A stretch of DNA of 64,000 bases from an uncultured Flavobacteriaceae bacterium (GCA_937136455.1 CAKZOO010000041.1:1-64000), one strand, 5' to 3'. Positions 1-9,553 are shown, counted from the first letter of the stretch. Notes: generated from the letters alone by a model not told the origin. Translations and numbers: made by a program.

Positions 1-508
1 CACAAACTTTATCGTTTTGTAGTGGTATTATGTGATCCACCTCATAACCTTCCTTACGGTTTAAATATACCTCTTTTATTTTTTCTAAATCTGCCCATTT
101 TGGTGTAGCGTTCTTCTTTTGCGCTCTATATTTATTATTTAGATGGTTAATTAGACCTTTGTTATTAGAGCGCCACTCTTTGATTTTTTCTCTGTTATCA
201 TTTTTCCACTCACGACATTTCAATAAATTATGCTCTAAGTTAGAATCTCTCCATTTTTTAAATCTTTTACTAATGACATCCTTGTTATTATCTCTATACC
301 TTTTATTTATTTCAGCCAATTTTTCTGGGTTAGCTTTATGCCATTTTCTATTTCTAGCCTTAATCTTATCTTTATTTTTTATATAATTCCTAGAGTTCAA
401 TTCTTTTTTACATTGCTTACATTTGTTCTGTCTGCCGTTTTTTCTTCTAGAGTCTTTGTGATACTGTTCATCCTCTTTCATTTTATTACACCCAGTACAC
501 TTTATCAT
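1..508 (-). CDS. HNH homing endonuclease (C-terminus off the window)
   Basis: Read on the minus strand from an ATG at 508 with a good ribosome site (TTGGAGGG) and open to the window edge, so the C-terminus is missing. The N-terminus has a CxxC...CxxC zinc-binding pair, then a long basic stretch, then the start of an HNH core (VDHIIPL near residue 160). The layout matches the HNH genes at 17464-18126 and 59990-60697. It lies 12 bases after a virion gene, as expected of a free-standing homing endonuclease inserted between late genes. What is missing is the second half of the HNH motif. Confidence 0.8.
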   Translation of the reverse strand, partial: MIKCTGCNKMKEDEQYHKDSRRKNGRQNKCKQCKKELNSRNYIKNKDKIKARNRKWHKANPEKLAEINKRYRDNNKDVISKRFKKWRDSNLEHNLLKCREWKNDNREKIKEWRSNNKGLINHLNNKYRAQKKNATPKWADLEKIKEVYLNRKEGYEVDHIIPLQNDKVC

Positions 509-520
509 ATTCCCTCCAAG

Positions 521-1459
521 TTAAACCCAGTAGATTAATTCTACTGTGCGGTTATCCAATTCTGTCTCAAAATATAAAGTAACGTTATCCGTTACCAGAT
601 TCTCTTCTCCGTATGAAGTTCCTCTAGGGAGTAAAACATGGTCTCCTCCAGATTGAAACTTTACTTTTAGAGGTGAATCTGTCTCTCTCAATCTTATAGT
701 AAACCTCTTTGTGTTGTCCGGTAAACTAAAACTATACTCAGTACTCGCAGTGGTAGCTGATATGTTCTCAATGTATGCAGTTTTGGAGCTAGATTCCAGA
801 GTAACCTCTACCGGACTAGTATCGAATACTTCAAATTTCTTTTCAGCATAATTGTAAACGTACCTAACATCATTCTGTGGAGGTAAGTCGTAATCCTTTA
901 ACAACTCACTCTCACCTTGCTGAGTTTGGGTAAAAGTAAACCCTGTATCAACGTCAGTTGTTGGATCAGTTTGACCTAATCCTAAGTTCTCTATCCTAAC
1001 TATATTGTTAATTGATTTAGCTTTAAACAAATCGCTATGATTAGAATTTATTATTATAGAAGTTCCTAAAGCCACAGCAAAACTAGGATCATCTGTTGAT
1101 ATGGGAATTCGGATTCCTGTTCTGTTAGGGACTGCTGGATCAACTGATCCGTTATCCACATCGTACCATACGTAAAACTTGTTCTCATTGTTGGCAGAAT
1201 TTAGTAAAAAGTATTTGCCCGACAAGCTCCCTGAATTGTCCCCTTGAGTCTCCACAGTACTTATTTGTTGTTCTGTGTCAAGATAAAATTTAGCATTTGT
1301 TACGCTATCTTCTGAATCCGTTTCTAGAGTTACCCTATTATAAAAGGAACCTACGATGTTATCAACATCTATAACTCGTAATGCGTTACCTTCCTCACTG
1401 TGTGAGTTCTTTAAAACTCCACCCGGATCAAGGTAAGACAGTTCCTTTTGTTTTGTCAT
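521..1459 (-). CDS. putative virion/tail-fibre-associated protein
   Basis: 312 residues, rich in T, S, N, D and beta-prone sequence, no transmembrane segment. I do not recognise the family. It is the last full gene of a leftward run of fibre-like genes (13 bases after the 1473-3140 gene), so a structural role at the fibre or tail tip is inferred from context and composition only. Confidence 0.6.
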   Translation of the reverse strand: MTKQKELSYLDPGGVLKNSHSEEGNALRVIDVDNIVGSFYNRVTLETDSEDSVTNAKFYLDTEQQISTVETQGDNSGSLSGKYFLLNSANNENKFYVWYDVDNGSVDPAVPNRTGIRIPISTDDPSFAVALGTSIIINSNHSDLFKAKSINNIVRIENLGLGQTDPTTDVDTGFTFTQTQQGESELLKDYDLPPQNDVRYVYNYAEKKFEVFDTSPVEVTLESSSKTAYIENISATTASTEYSFSLPDNTKRFTIRLRETDSPLKVKFQSGGDHVLLPRGTSYGEENLVTDNVTLYFETELDNRTVELIYWV

Positions 1460-1472
1460 AATTCATCTCTTG

Positions 1473-3140
1473 TTACACAAAAATTGCTTTAAAAGTAAAC
1501 GTTCCTAAATTAAAACCTGCATAATCCTCATTAGTGTATTGTAACTGTCCTGCAGGAGTGATGCTAAAAAGTACCCCAGAATCTCCAGTAGAGTCAATAC
1601 TAATATCCCAGTTAGCTCCTGAGTCCACACCTTGGATGTTAAAGGTTTCAAACCTGTCGGCTGTAGCGTCAATACTAACATTTATTGTTGCGTTAAACCC
1701 GTTTGCAGTAGAAACGTTAAAACCTGTAACGTCTACAGGGGTAGTTTGGTTATTTGCAATACTTGCTGAAGCGTCCAGATCAAAAGAACTCTTGTTGTTG
1801 ATTTCAGTTTTTAACTCGTCAATTGCATCCTGAGCATTAGTAGCACTAAGACCTGATCCAACGTTATCATAATCAATCTGGTCAGCATCGTAATCTGAAG
1901 CTGCTGGGACAACAGCACCTGTGCGTGAGTTAAATGATTCTACGTAACTTGATTCGATGGCGGTTACTCTAGTGTCCACTCCGTCAACATTACCGTCAAT
2001 TTCATCCAAAGCTCCCTGAACTTCTGTAGCAGTCAGTCCTGAAGTTGTGTTATCAAAATCAACCTGATCTGCATCGTAATCTGAAGCAGCAGGAACTACC
2101 GCACCAGTCCTAGTGTTAAAACTCTCAACATAGGAAGCTTGGATTGTGTCGATTGTCGAGTCTAACTCATCTATAGCATCCTGAGCGTTGGTTGCTGTTA
2201 ACCCTGATGTCGTGTTGTCATAAGTTGCATTGTCTGAGTCAATAGTAACTGTGTTGTTCCCAGTTGCTGATGTTCCATCAATAGTTTTATTACCTAATGT
2301 CTGAGTTGTTCCTGTACCTACGACATCATTACCAACTCCAACACCGTGAACGTCGGAACTAGGATCGTTTACCTCAACTCCATGTTCTAAATTTGTGATA
2401 GTGTTGTTATTAGCATTTATTGTTTTGTTTGTAATCTCTTGAGTATGTGTTACTGTAACGACTTCTCTAAGGTCTCCAACTTCTCCCATCTTAAATTTTG
2501 ATGTTGCGGTTGAATCGTACCCTACTGCAGCATCGGTAGCGTCAGACATTTCCACTGTAAACCCTGCATCGGCAAGGTCAGCAGAAGCTTGTGTTCCGTT
2601 TTTATTTACTGTGATATTCGGGTCTTCCACATCTAAAGTGTCAGTGTTGATTGATGTAGTTGTCCCGTTAACTGTTAGGTTTCCGTTTACCTCTAAATTA
2701 TTTATTCCTGAAACGTTATCTGAATCGTCAACTGATATACCAGTTTGCTCAACATTAGCTCCATCCAGACCAACTGTTTTTGTTAACCTGTTGTCAGCAA
2801 CTGGGTCTGATATTTTGTTAATTTTATCGTCAAGTTCGGATTGGATTTTATCTGCTGACCACAAGTTTGAGGTAGTCGTCAGAGCGTCATCCATAGTCCT
2901 GTGCTGATCTATTTCGTAGTTCGTTAGAACGTTGTGATCTATATTAGTCTCATCGACATCTAATTGCAGCGTCTCGTTTGCAGCAGGATTAGCTATGTTT
3001 TTGGTTAGCTTACCGCTACCTAAGCTTATCTTGTCATTGAGAAACCCTGACGTAGTATCGTTAAGAGAAACCTTAACCCTAACATCAGTTCCTGCAGTGG
3101 CAATTAGGTCGATACCAATTCTTTTAAATAACTTAGCCAT
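1473..3140 (-). CDS. tail-fibre-like protein with internal repeats
   Basis: 555 residues. Start ATG 3140 follows GGAGACACTA. Two near-identical blocks of about 55 residues (around residues 310-365 and 365-430) each contain SGLTAT.AQ.A.DE followed by a VESFN.RTGAVVPAASDYDADQ stretch, a repeat seen in many phage fibre and baseplate-attached proteins. Earlier parts carry ITNKTI-type repeats (NNNTI/NLEHG), also typical of tail fibres. The C-terminal 100 residues resemble the C-terminus of the 9023-9496 protein (NNQTTPVDVTGF and later a SGVLFSIT/GQ.QYTNEDY pattern), suggesting a shared fibre module. Likely an adhesin or a structural shaft. Confidence 0.75.
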   Translation of the reverse strand: MAKLFKRIGIDLIATAGTDVRVKVSLNDTTSGFLNDKISLGSGKLTKNIANPAANETLQLDVDETNIDHNVLTNYEIDQHRTMDDALTTTSNLWSADKIQSELDDKINKISDPVADNRLTKTVGLDGANVEQTGISVDDSDNVSGINNLEVNGNLTVNGTTTSINTDTLDVEDPNITVNKNGTQASADLADAGFTVEMSDATDAAVGYDSTATSKFKMGEVGDLREVVTVTHTQEITNKTINANNNTITNLEHGVEVNDPSSDVHGVGVGNDVVGTGTTQTLGNKTIDGTSATGNNTVTIDSDNATYDNTTSGLTATNAQDAIDELDSTIDTIQASYVESFNTRTGAVVPAASDYDADQVDFDNTTSGLTATEVQGALDEIDGNVDGVDTRVTAIESSYVESFNSRTGAVVPAASDYDADQIDYDNVGSGLSATNAQDAIDELKTEINNKSSFDLDASASIANNQTTPVDVTGFNVSTANGFNATINVSIDATADRFETFNIQGVDSGANWDISIDSTGDSGVLFSITPAGQLQYTNEDYAGFNLGTFTFKAIFV

Positions 3141-3496
3141 TAGTGTCTCCGATTGCCTGAGTAACTGATATTATCGATTGTCAACTGACCGCCAACTACT
3201 GTGGTTGCCACTCTCAGGAAGTTAACCCCTCTGCCTACAACTTCCCAGATCATTACTCCAGAATCGTCAGTTACGTCAAACTCAGTCTCCGTGATAGGAA
3301 CGTAAGCATTGCCGTCAACTGAAACTTCTAGAAAAAATGTCATGTCAACACTTCCGTTCCCGTTTGAATAATCTAGCTGGACAGAAAAGCTTTCCTCCAC
3401 CCCAGACATGTCAACAGAATTTGATGTAAAATCTGAGGATATTGTTTCTGGCGAGTCTATTAGCTCACTCCGAACAATTGAATCTATTACTCCCAC
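3140..3496 (-). CDS. small virion protein, unknown
   Basis: 118 residues from GTG 3496 (ribosome site GGGAGA). Beta-rich with a motif pattern of jelly-roll-like virion proteins (SVQLDYSNGNGSVDMTFFLEVS, then a W-V-GRG-V-FLRV stretch). Overlaps the stop of the upstream gene and the start of the downstream fibre gene, so it is translated with them. Function not recognised. Confidence 0.6.
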   Translation of the reverse strand: MGVIDSIVRSELIDSPETISSDFTSNSVDMSGVEESFSVQLDYSNGNGSVDMTFFLEVSVDGNAYVPITETEFDVTDDSGVMIWEVVGRGVNFLRVATTVVGGQLTIDNISYSGNRRH

Positions 3497-3702
3497 TACT
3501 CGTCTCCCTTTTGTTCTAAATATTTACTTATTGAATCTAAAGCTCTCTCTCCTAAGTTAGCCCCCATAAAAGCAACGCCAACACCAGAAACTATTTGTGC
3601 GAAATCTGAACCTGTGATATAATTATAGTAGAGTAGTGTGACGGATATAGCCAACACTAACAGAGCAAAAACAAATTTTCTGAATCCAATAAATATTTTC
3701 AT
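3496..3702 (-). CDS. holin-like small membrane protein
   Basis: 68 residues. A hydrophobic segment at about residues 10-28 and a second, weaker one (QIVSGVGVAFMGANLG) near 38-54, with a charged C-terminus. Small two-helix proteins of this kind next to fibre genes are often holins or holin-like, but no endolysin was recognised in the window, so the lysis role is an inference. It is the first gene downstream of the 3703-3839 intergenic region on the minus strand. Confidence 0.5.
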   Translation of the reverse strand: MKIFIGFRKFVFALLVLAISVTLLYYNYITGSDFAQIVSGVGVAFMGANLGERALDSISKYLEQKGDE

Positions 3703-3740
3703 AAGTACCTAATTTTACGTTAATATTAAAAATAGTTGTG

Positions 3741-3820
3741 ACAGACACTTGACTAAAACGCACTTTTTGTGTATAATAGAGACTAATGTTGAATGTCTGC
3801 CCAAAAACAAGTGTCTGTAA
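3741..3820 (+). promoter_or_regulatory. rightward promoter flanked by inverted repeat, inside leftward region
   Basis: TTGACT at 3749-3754 and TATAAT at 3772-3777, 17-base spacer, make a near-consensus sigma70 promoter on the plus strand. It is flanked by ACAGACACTTG (3741-3751) and its exact reverse complement CAAGTGTCTGT (3809-3819); a further TGTCTG lies at 3793-3798. All surrounding genes read leftward, so a transcript would be antisense to the 3840-4544 gene. The repeats look like operator sites; this is inferred. Confidence 0.65.
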
Positions 3821-3839
3821 TTAGACGCCACTGGTGTAT

Positions 3840-4544
3840 CTAAATCTCATTCCACCCTTCAAAAATTGGACTATTATCCTTCCAATCTTCAAATTTCATA
3901 ACATTAAAATCCAAAACCTGTTTATTCTCAATTAATTTTGGAAGTTCTCTCAAATATTTTCTGTACATTATATATTGTTTTTTTACAGACTTATCCAACT
4001 TACTGTCAGTAACACTTTGTGTCCAATCTGTCTCATATAGGTATCTATCCCTTAATTCTCTTAGTTTTTTTAAATGTGAAGTTTTCTTCTCATTTTCTAA
4101 TTGTCGTTTTATGTCATAATCTATACTTTCTAGTTCAGACAATCTCTTGTCAATAAGTTCTTCTGATTCAGACGATATTAAATCTTTAAACCATTTATCA
4201 GGATTTGGGATAGTTAATCCTAATTTATGTAAACAAGTCCTTTTATCTGTTAAGTTATTCCATCTAGTACTAAAAACTAGTGACTTATTTTTGTACAGTT
4301 CTTTCTCTTTCTGTTTAAGTTCTTTTAACTCTCTTTGTTTTCGTAAAAACTCTTCCTTGGCTGCTTTTTCTTCTGCTTCGAGTTTTTCCTTAGCTTCGAT
4401 TTGAGTTATGTATTCATCTTTAAAATTTGAGAGTTCTAATTCCAATCTCGGAAGACTAGCACTTCTAGTACCGAGTCTTTCGTATAGTTCTTCTGCTACA
4501 TCCAGAACTGTTAGTTTCTCTAAATCTTTCCTAGTGAATCTCAT
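3840..4544 (-). CDS. coiled-coil protein, probable internal/virion protein
   Basis: 234 residues, start ATG 4544 after AGGAG. A long Lys/Glu-rich coiled coil covers about residues 35-95 (repeated EAKEKLEAEEKAAKEEF-like heptads), and a second helical region follows. Overlaps the previous gene by 14 bases. Position among late genes suggests a virion component. Family not recognised. Confidence 0.6.
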   Translation of the reverse strand: MRFTRKDLEKLTVLDVAEELYERLGTRSASLPRLELELSNFKDEYITQIEAKEKLEAEEKAAKEEFLRKQRELKELKQKEKELYKNKSLVFSTRWNNLTDKRTCLHKLGLTIPNPDKWFKDLISSESEELIDKRLSELESIDYDIKRQLENEKKTSHLKKLRELRDRYLYETDWTQSVTDSKLDKSVKKQYIMYRKYLRELPKLIENKQVLDFNVMKFEDWKDNSPIFEGWNEI

Positions 4545-5253
4545 AAATCTCCTGAGCTAGTTCAGCATTAGGATGTCCCTCAACAGGGAAATATATCTTA
4601 AATACGTCTGCCCAACTTCCATGTTTCTTTTTTATGATAAAACTGCATATTATCCATGACAGTTTCATTGTTAGAAAATTATCTTTCAGAGCCATCATTT
4701 TAGTCCAAGCAAGCAGTTTACCACTAGTTTTCTCAGGCTTAGACAGACATGCTACGATATTGGCTATCAGAAGCACAAAAAGGGCTATCTGACCGATTTT
4801 AGGTGTGACGCAAGCCTTGTATAGCACTAAGTCCCTAGGATGGATTAGACGCAATTCTGAGTCTTCTAAGTTGTTGTATTTGTATCCACCTTGGTTTAAG
4901 ATTTCTTGCCAGATTTCCTTGTGCCAAGCAGGTCGTGAGAATGCACTGCTATACAGGTATCCAGTTAGGAAAATTGTAATCAGTTGATCTGGTGACATAT
5001 ACCCATCTTTTTGAACATACTCCCTCTCGTGGTGAATAGGATTCTGATGGAATAGTCCCTCTTTTATTCTACAGTTTTCGATTACATTACAGAGTTTCTC
5101 TGCTAAAGCTAGAGATTCTGTGAACCTTCCAGACTCTCTTAATAAGAGGATTAGCTGGAGAGTCCAGAGTATGGAATTCTCAGCATACTGCTCTCCTACT
5201 TTAGAGTTTACCATTCCGTAAGGGTCTATGAAATTATCCATTAGCAATCCCAT
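4531..5253 (-). CDS. late protein, unknown
   Basis: 240 residues; ATG 5253 is preceded by GGAG at a good distance, and the start overlaps the stop of the upstream gene. Mostly helical with a hydrophobic stretch near residue 155-175 (IGQIALFVLLIANIVACL) that could be one membrane segment, and conserved-looking W/R/H positions. Similar proteins occur in late regions of large podovirus-like phages, but no function is known to me. Confidence 0.55.
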   Translation of the reverse strand: MGLLMDNFIDPYGMVNSKVGEQYAENSILWTLQLILLLRESGRFTESLALAEKLCNVIENCRIKEGLFHQNPIHHEREYVQKDGYMSPDQLITIFLTGYLYSSAFSRPAWHKEIWQEILNQGGYKYNNLEDSELRLIHPRDLVLYKACVTPKIGQIALFVLLIANIVACLSKPEKTSGKLLAWTKMMALKDNFLTMKLSWIICSFIIKKKHGSWADVFKIYFPVEGHPNAELAQEIYEIH

Positions 5254-5738
5254 TCCTTTCTGCTCCAGTGGTTTGCACTAAGTTTGCTATTCTTACCTTT
5301 TATGCCCGAAGACCTAGCGCAATAAGATTTTTTACGTTTAGGATTAGACTTCTTTATTCGCATGTTAGGATCACCAAAATGGACAATCTTCTCTTTTCCA
5401 CCCTCACACCCCTTCACTACCTTAGACTTGTCTGATTTAGGCGACCTTCTTGGTTTATTGCAAGGCATGCTATCCTTGTCTAAGCGTTTAGCTCCTCCAT
5501 CAGCGTATCTCTTCAGTGCATCCTTCCTAGCTTTCTTTTTGTCAGAGTAACTGTCCTTTAGGATGGGAGACAGGGATTCTGCATCGTTGTACGCTCCCCC
5601 GTCTGCGTAACCCTTCGCTTTGGAAGCTTCGATAGCCCTGAGTTGGGCTAGAGCTTCCTTGCGAGTGGAGTGGGAACCGAGGGTTTTTTTGCCCTCGGAA
5701 TCCATCACTTTAAATTTGTTACCAGATTTTTTAATCAT
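5241..5738 (-). CDS. basic YADGG-type late protein
   Basis: 165 residues, very basic. N-terminus resembles small DNA-associated modules (KKSGNKFKVMDSEGKK). Two YADGG motifs and one GYADGGAY occur, and the C-terminal part has FGDPNM...KK.SYCARSSGI...SRKEWDC, a pattern seen in many small phage virion proteins. The YADGG motif also occurs in the 22652-22897 protein, linking both to the particle. Likely a DNA-binding internal or structural protein; function unproven. Confidence 0.6.
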   Translation of the reverse strand: MIKKSGNKFKVMDSEGKKTLGSHSTRKEALAQLRAIEASKAKGYADGGAYNDAESLSPILKDSYSDKKKARKDALKRYADGGAKRLDKDSMPCNKPRRSPKSDKSKVVKGCEGGKEKIVHFGDPNMRIKKSNPKRKKSYCARSSGIKGKNSKLSANHWSRKEWDC

Positions 5739-5741
5739 CGG

Positions 5742-8700
5742 TTACCTTTTCTTGACAATTTTTACTTGGGTGTATACTTCGTCAACACCGAAGTAGTTGG
5801 CAGCACCAAAACCTGTAGTATTTTGTGTAGCATCACACCGATGCTGAATCTCAAATATCTTAGATTCAGAGAGAATTAAACGTCCTTCTATTTTACTGCC
5901 CCCTGTGGTTTGGGTATTAGACTGACCCATATTCAAGTTTTCAGCAGTTCCTATTATACTGTCTGTCCCATCAGTGATATTTCTTAACCTAGCTTTGTGT
6001 GCTCCTATAGTGTTAGCACTAGAGAAGACAGGAGAGAATACCTCAATATCATAAACCCCAGCTTCCAAAGTAAACTGATTACTAGACAAAGAAACAAAGC
6101 TAGTATCCCCAGAAAGATCATTCAAGTCTCTGGTTTGCCAAGCACCACTGGTGAATGTGCCTCCATCAGTACCACTCGGTTTCACATCCTTGATATAAGC
6201 AGTTTCGTACCCGAATTTGCCTACAAAAGTCCCTCGGTCACCGTATTCTTCGGAGATGTTGAGGTAGTTTGTGCTAGTACTTGTGGTGAGCGTTACTCCC
6301 GCAGTCAGACTAAAACTAATCTTGTCCCCTGACGAAAACTCGCCCCTTTTAGACCTATATCTCCCATTGGTAATTGTAGTGTTTAAAGAGGGACTCAGGA
6401 CTCTATAGAGGGAGCCGTTTACATAAAGCTGTATTCTAGAATTGTCACTTGGTGAGTATTCGACCCCTATAGAGATATCCACAATTGAATTGTTTTTTTG
6501 CACCTCGTAGTAATTTCCGTTAGTAGTGGTTGAACCATCTGCTCCACTTGTCCAACCGAGACCACTTCCATTAAAAGGTACTGACTCAGTGTTTGCTGTA
6601 ATACTTCTCCCATCATTCCCTACAAGACTTACACTATTCCCCGTCAAGCTATCAGCCGCAAAGGTGTAAACCCTGTCGCGCTCTTTTACGAAGTCGGCTC
6701 CTGATCTAAAAACCATTATATCAAAATCTGTGGCAGCCTCCGTTCCTGAAGAATTAGTAGTTTGAACTGTGAATCCTGACGTAGTTGCTGGAACCCTGAC
6801 CCATTGCTCAGTAGCGGTAACTCCCTTAGACATAACCATAACCACAGGTGCAACACTAAACGCACCAGAAGCAAAGGTGAGTGAATATCTAGATGTCGAG
6901 GATATGGAAGCATCACCATCCAACCATCCAGTGATATTCTCATCACTAACCACTCCAGTACTTGAAACCTTAGCACTAAAAACATTCTCACTCGCAATAT
7001 CACTAGAGGTCGTGTTTTTGACTGTTACGGATTTCTTGGTGTTCGTCCAGCCTGCGATGGGGACTTTGAATCTATAAGTAACAGTCTCACTGTTTGTATA
7101 TACTGCGGTCACATTAACAGGGTTGATTATGGCTGTTCCACTATACTGAGAACCAACATAGACCTCGCTCGTGCTTGTGGAAGGGGCGGCTACAATCTTG
7201 TTAACGTGATCAGCGTAACCATTGCCTGCAATTTCACCAACAATATTTCCCGCCTGAGAGGTTGTGTTATTTTCACTTAAAGAGTCAGCGTCAATATTTA
7301 GTCCATTCGGTAACCCTATGCTCGACACAATCCCTTGAACTGTTCCTGTTGTTATTGTTCCTGAAACAACTAAAAACTTCCCCTCTTGGTGCCAAAAGGC
7401 TTTGTTCTTTGATGGTGTCCCCCATCCAGCACTCAGTGTTGGCGTGTATTCTACGGGCTCACTACTCGCATAAATGTCCGTTGTCTCAAAAGGATTAACC
7501 TTAGCCTCAATCTCATCAAATTCTAGAACAGCACCAGAGTTCTCCAGAACAACCTGAAAGCCGCAGGTAATATTTGCTGTATCGTCTGCTGTTTCAAAAA
7601 TAGCTTGGTGTTCCAAAGCTTTTGTACTTGCCTTAATAGGAACCCTTGCAAGTTCCACAGAATTAGTTACATCCCAAACAACAAAATCAATTTCGTTATC
7701 GTTTCCGTCGTAAATTGTGTAAACTTTTAGACCGCAAACGTTATCTTGTTCTTTTAGAGCTAGTTCGATATTAGGAAGGGCTACGTAATCGTTAGCAGAC
7801 CCAGAAGCTTGTGTGTAGGTAATACTTCGATCACCTGCAATCGGAGTTGACTCGTCATTAGCAAGAGAACCGGCTAAAGAACCTCCACCTAGGAAGGTAG
7901 CATTGTTCCCTGAGCTTAGGTCAGCAGCAACAGTTTCCTCAAATCTTTCTGTAAAGAAAACGTCAATACCACCACCTGATCCAGAGCCTACTGGAACCAG
8001 AGCATTGTCCACAATTTGGAGCATTTGCTTTGTGTCAGTTGCGAAAACAAATTGTCCGTTAGTTGCAGTGAGTGCGTAGGTTTCCAAGTTTGCTAAAGTA
8101 TCCTTTTTAACATCAAGTCTAGTTGGGTCTTGGATAGATTTGTTACTAAGTGTCTGAGCATCAGTTGTACCAACGATATCTCCAGAAACTCCGTGAGCTG
8201 ATGTTGCAGCAACGTGAGTATCCAAATTTCCGTCCACCTCGTCAATTGCTGCCTGAGTATCTGTGGCTATTAGACCTGAAGTAGCATTATCATACGAGAT
8301 AGCTGAGGCATCGTGAGCATCAGTTGGATCGGCTAGGTGATCTGAAAGTCCAGTAGCATTTGTTGAAATATTAGTTTCTGCAGTATCCAGTCTACCCTCA
8401 ACTTCGTCAATAGCAGCCTGCACCTCAGTTGCTGTTAGTCCTGAAGTAGCGTTGTCGTAAGAGATTGCTGTAGCGTCGTGAGCATCTGTAGCATCTGCAA
8501 TATGGTTATCAATTGAAGTTTGGGCAGCATCAGCAGCATCCTGAGCAGCTTGTGAAGCAATTCCTGTGTCGTCCAGAGCATCCTGTACGTTAGTAGCAGA
8601 GGTTTCTGGGTTAAGGGTAGGATCATATTCGACCTCAGAAGCCTCATTTTGCCCTTCTAACGCAGTTTTGACTGCTAGTGCTGAGGGTATCTCGGTATCA

Positions 8701-8963
8701 GTAGCAGCACCGCTTAAATCGGTGTTTAAGACTCCAGCTTTGAGGTTATCTGTTTCAATATTGGAGATAGTGTTGTTATCTGCGTCAATATCCTTATTTG
8801 TAAGGGTTTGCGTTTGATCGTTAGTTACGACTTCCCTCTCAGCTCCGTCAGTATAAGCCTTGATTTTAGAGTCTTTGTTTGCTAGTTGACCCTCAGTGTC
8901 TAAAGAGGTAGTTTTTTCCTTTAAAACTATACCTTCTTGGAATTGTCTTGGTTTAATTGCCAT
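5742..8963 (-). CDS. large tail-fibre protein
   Basis: 1073 residues, start ATG 8963 after GGAGAT. The N-terminal 280 residues contain fibre repeats: TQTLTNKDIDADNNTI, then three units of the type ISYDNATSGL.AT..QAAIDEV with DAHDA linkers, then VGTTDAQTLSNKSI. These are the same elements as in the 1473-3140 fibre. The remainder is Ser/Thr/Gly-rich beta sequence, with possible C-terminal receptor-binding domains of TNF/C1q-like type (last 150 residues: SLSSNQFTLEAGVYDIEV, AHKARLRN.TDGT). Expected role: host recognition. Confidence 0.85.
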   Translation of the reverse strand: MAIKPRQFQEGIVLKEKTTSLDTEGQLANKDSKIKAYTDGAEREVVTNDQTQTLTNKDIDADNNTISNIETDNLKAGVLNTDLSGAATDTEIPSALAVKTALEGQNEASEVEYDPTLNPETSATNVQDALDDTGIASQAAQDAADAAQTSIDNHIADATDAHDATAISYDNATSGLTATEVQAAIDEVEGRLDTAETNISTNATGLSDHLADPTDAHDASAISYDNATSGLIATDTQAAIDEVDGNLDTHVAATSAHGVSGDIVGTTDAQTLSNKSIQDPTRLDVKKDTLANLETYALTATNGQFVFATDTKQMLQIVDNALVPVGSGSGGGIDVFFTERFEETVAADLSSGNNATFLGGGSLAGSLANDESTPIAGDRSITYTQASGSANDYVALPNIELALKEQDNVCGLKVYTIYDGNDNEIDFVVWDVTNSVELARVPIKASTKALEHQAIFETADDTANITCGFQVVLENSGAVLEFDEIEAKVNPFETTDIYASSEPVEYTPTLSAGWGTPSKNKAFWHQEGKFLVVSGTITTGTVQGIVSSIGLPNGLNIDADSLSENNTTSQAGNIVGEIAGNGYADHVNKIVAAPSTSTSEVYVGSQYSGTAIINPVNVTAVYTNSETVTYRFKVPIAGWTNTKKSVTVKNTTSSDIASENVFSAKVSSTGVVSDENITGWLDGDASISSTSRYSLTFASGAFSVAPVVMVMSKGVTATEQWVRVPATTSGFTVQTTNSSGTEAATDFDIMVFRSGADFVKERDRVYTFAADSLTGNSVSLVGNDGRSITANTESVPFNGSGLGWTSGADGSTTTNGNYYEVQKNNSIVDISIGVEYSPSDNSRIQLYVNGSLYRVLSPSLNTTITNGRYRSKRGEFSSGDKISFSLTAGVTLTTSTSTNYLNISEEYGDRGTFVGKFGYETAYIKDVKPSGTDGGTFTSGAWQTRDLNDLSGDTSFVSLSSNQFTLEAGVYDIEVFSPVFSSANTIGAHKARLRNITDGTDSIIGTAENLNMGQSNTQTTGGSKIEGRLILSESKIFEIQHRCDATQNTTGFGAANYFGVDEVYTQVKIVKKR

Positions 8964-8986
8964 TTTTATCTCCTATATTCATATTT

Positions 8987-9005
8987 CCTACGGTTTTAGC
9001 GTAGG
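8987..9005 (-). promoter_or_regulatory. intergenic hairpin
   Basis: CCTACG and CGTAGG form a perfect 6-bp stem with a 7-base loop between two leftward fibre genes. No T-run follows on the minus strand, so it looks like a processing or attenuation hairpin rather than a strong terminator. Confidence 0.4.
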
Positions 9006-9022
9006 GGCATATTTGCCAGTTA

Positions 9023-9496
9023 TTAACTTGTTTGGTCGATAGTAGCACCTTTAAATACGATAGTGCTGGATACGTGATTTGTAAGGTCTGAGGACACATA
9101 AGTAATCTGACCAGTGTTTGTGATGTCAAACGTCACCCCTGAATCACCTTCCGAATCAACGGAAACAGTGAAAACTGATCCATCGAAAGAACCAATAATA
9201 TTTCCTGATTCAGTAATGACACTTGAGCCACTATCAAACACTCTTGTCACAAAAAACTCACAATTAATAGCCAAAACGTCTGCTGTACTAAAAGAGAACC
9301 CTGCAACTGCAGTAGGACTGGATACGTTATTGGCTAATGTTGCTGAGGACTGTAGAATGTCGTTTGGACCTTGGACGGTGCTGAGAGCTTCAGCAATCGC
9401 AATTAGATAATCTGTGGTGTCTTCTCCCCAACCCGGTTTCTCACCCGGATCAGGTATTTCAAAGGTTTTATTACCGATAATGACGGTTGTAGACAT
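9023..9496 (-). CDS. small fibre/virion protein
   Basis: 157 residues from ATG 9496, chosen because CTAGGAGA sits just upstream; a longer start at 9547 has no ribosome site. The first part (VIIGNKTFEIPDPGEKPGWGEDTTDYLIAIAEAL) is a motif found near N-termini of fibre-associated proteins. The rest matches the C-terminal module of the 1473-3140 fibre (NVSSPTAVAGFSFSTAD..., GVTFDITNTGQITYVSSDL). First gene after the late-type element at 9554-9572. Confidence 0.65.
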   Translation of the reverse strand: MSTTVIIGNKTFEIPDPGEKPGWGEDTTDYLIAIAEALSTVQGPNDILQSSATLANNVSSPTAVAGFSFSTADVLAINCEFFVTRVFDSGSSVITESGNIIGSFDGSVFTVSVDSEGDSGVTFDITNTGQITYVSSDLTNHVSSTIVFKGATIDQTS

Positions 9497-9553
9497 AATT
9501 TCTCCTAGGATTTGACGGATTATGGATGAAGGGGTAGCTAGTCCCAAATAATC

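Noticed and set aside
4147..4404. Plus-strand frame downstream of the antisense promoter
   Set aside because: Shadow of the coiled-coil gene on the other strand; no ribosome site and low-complexity product.
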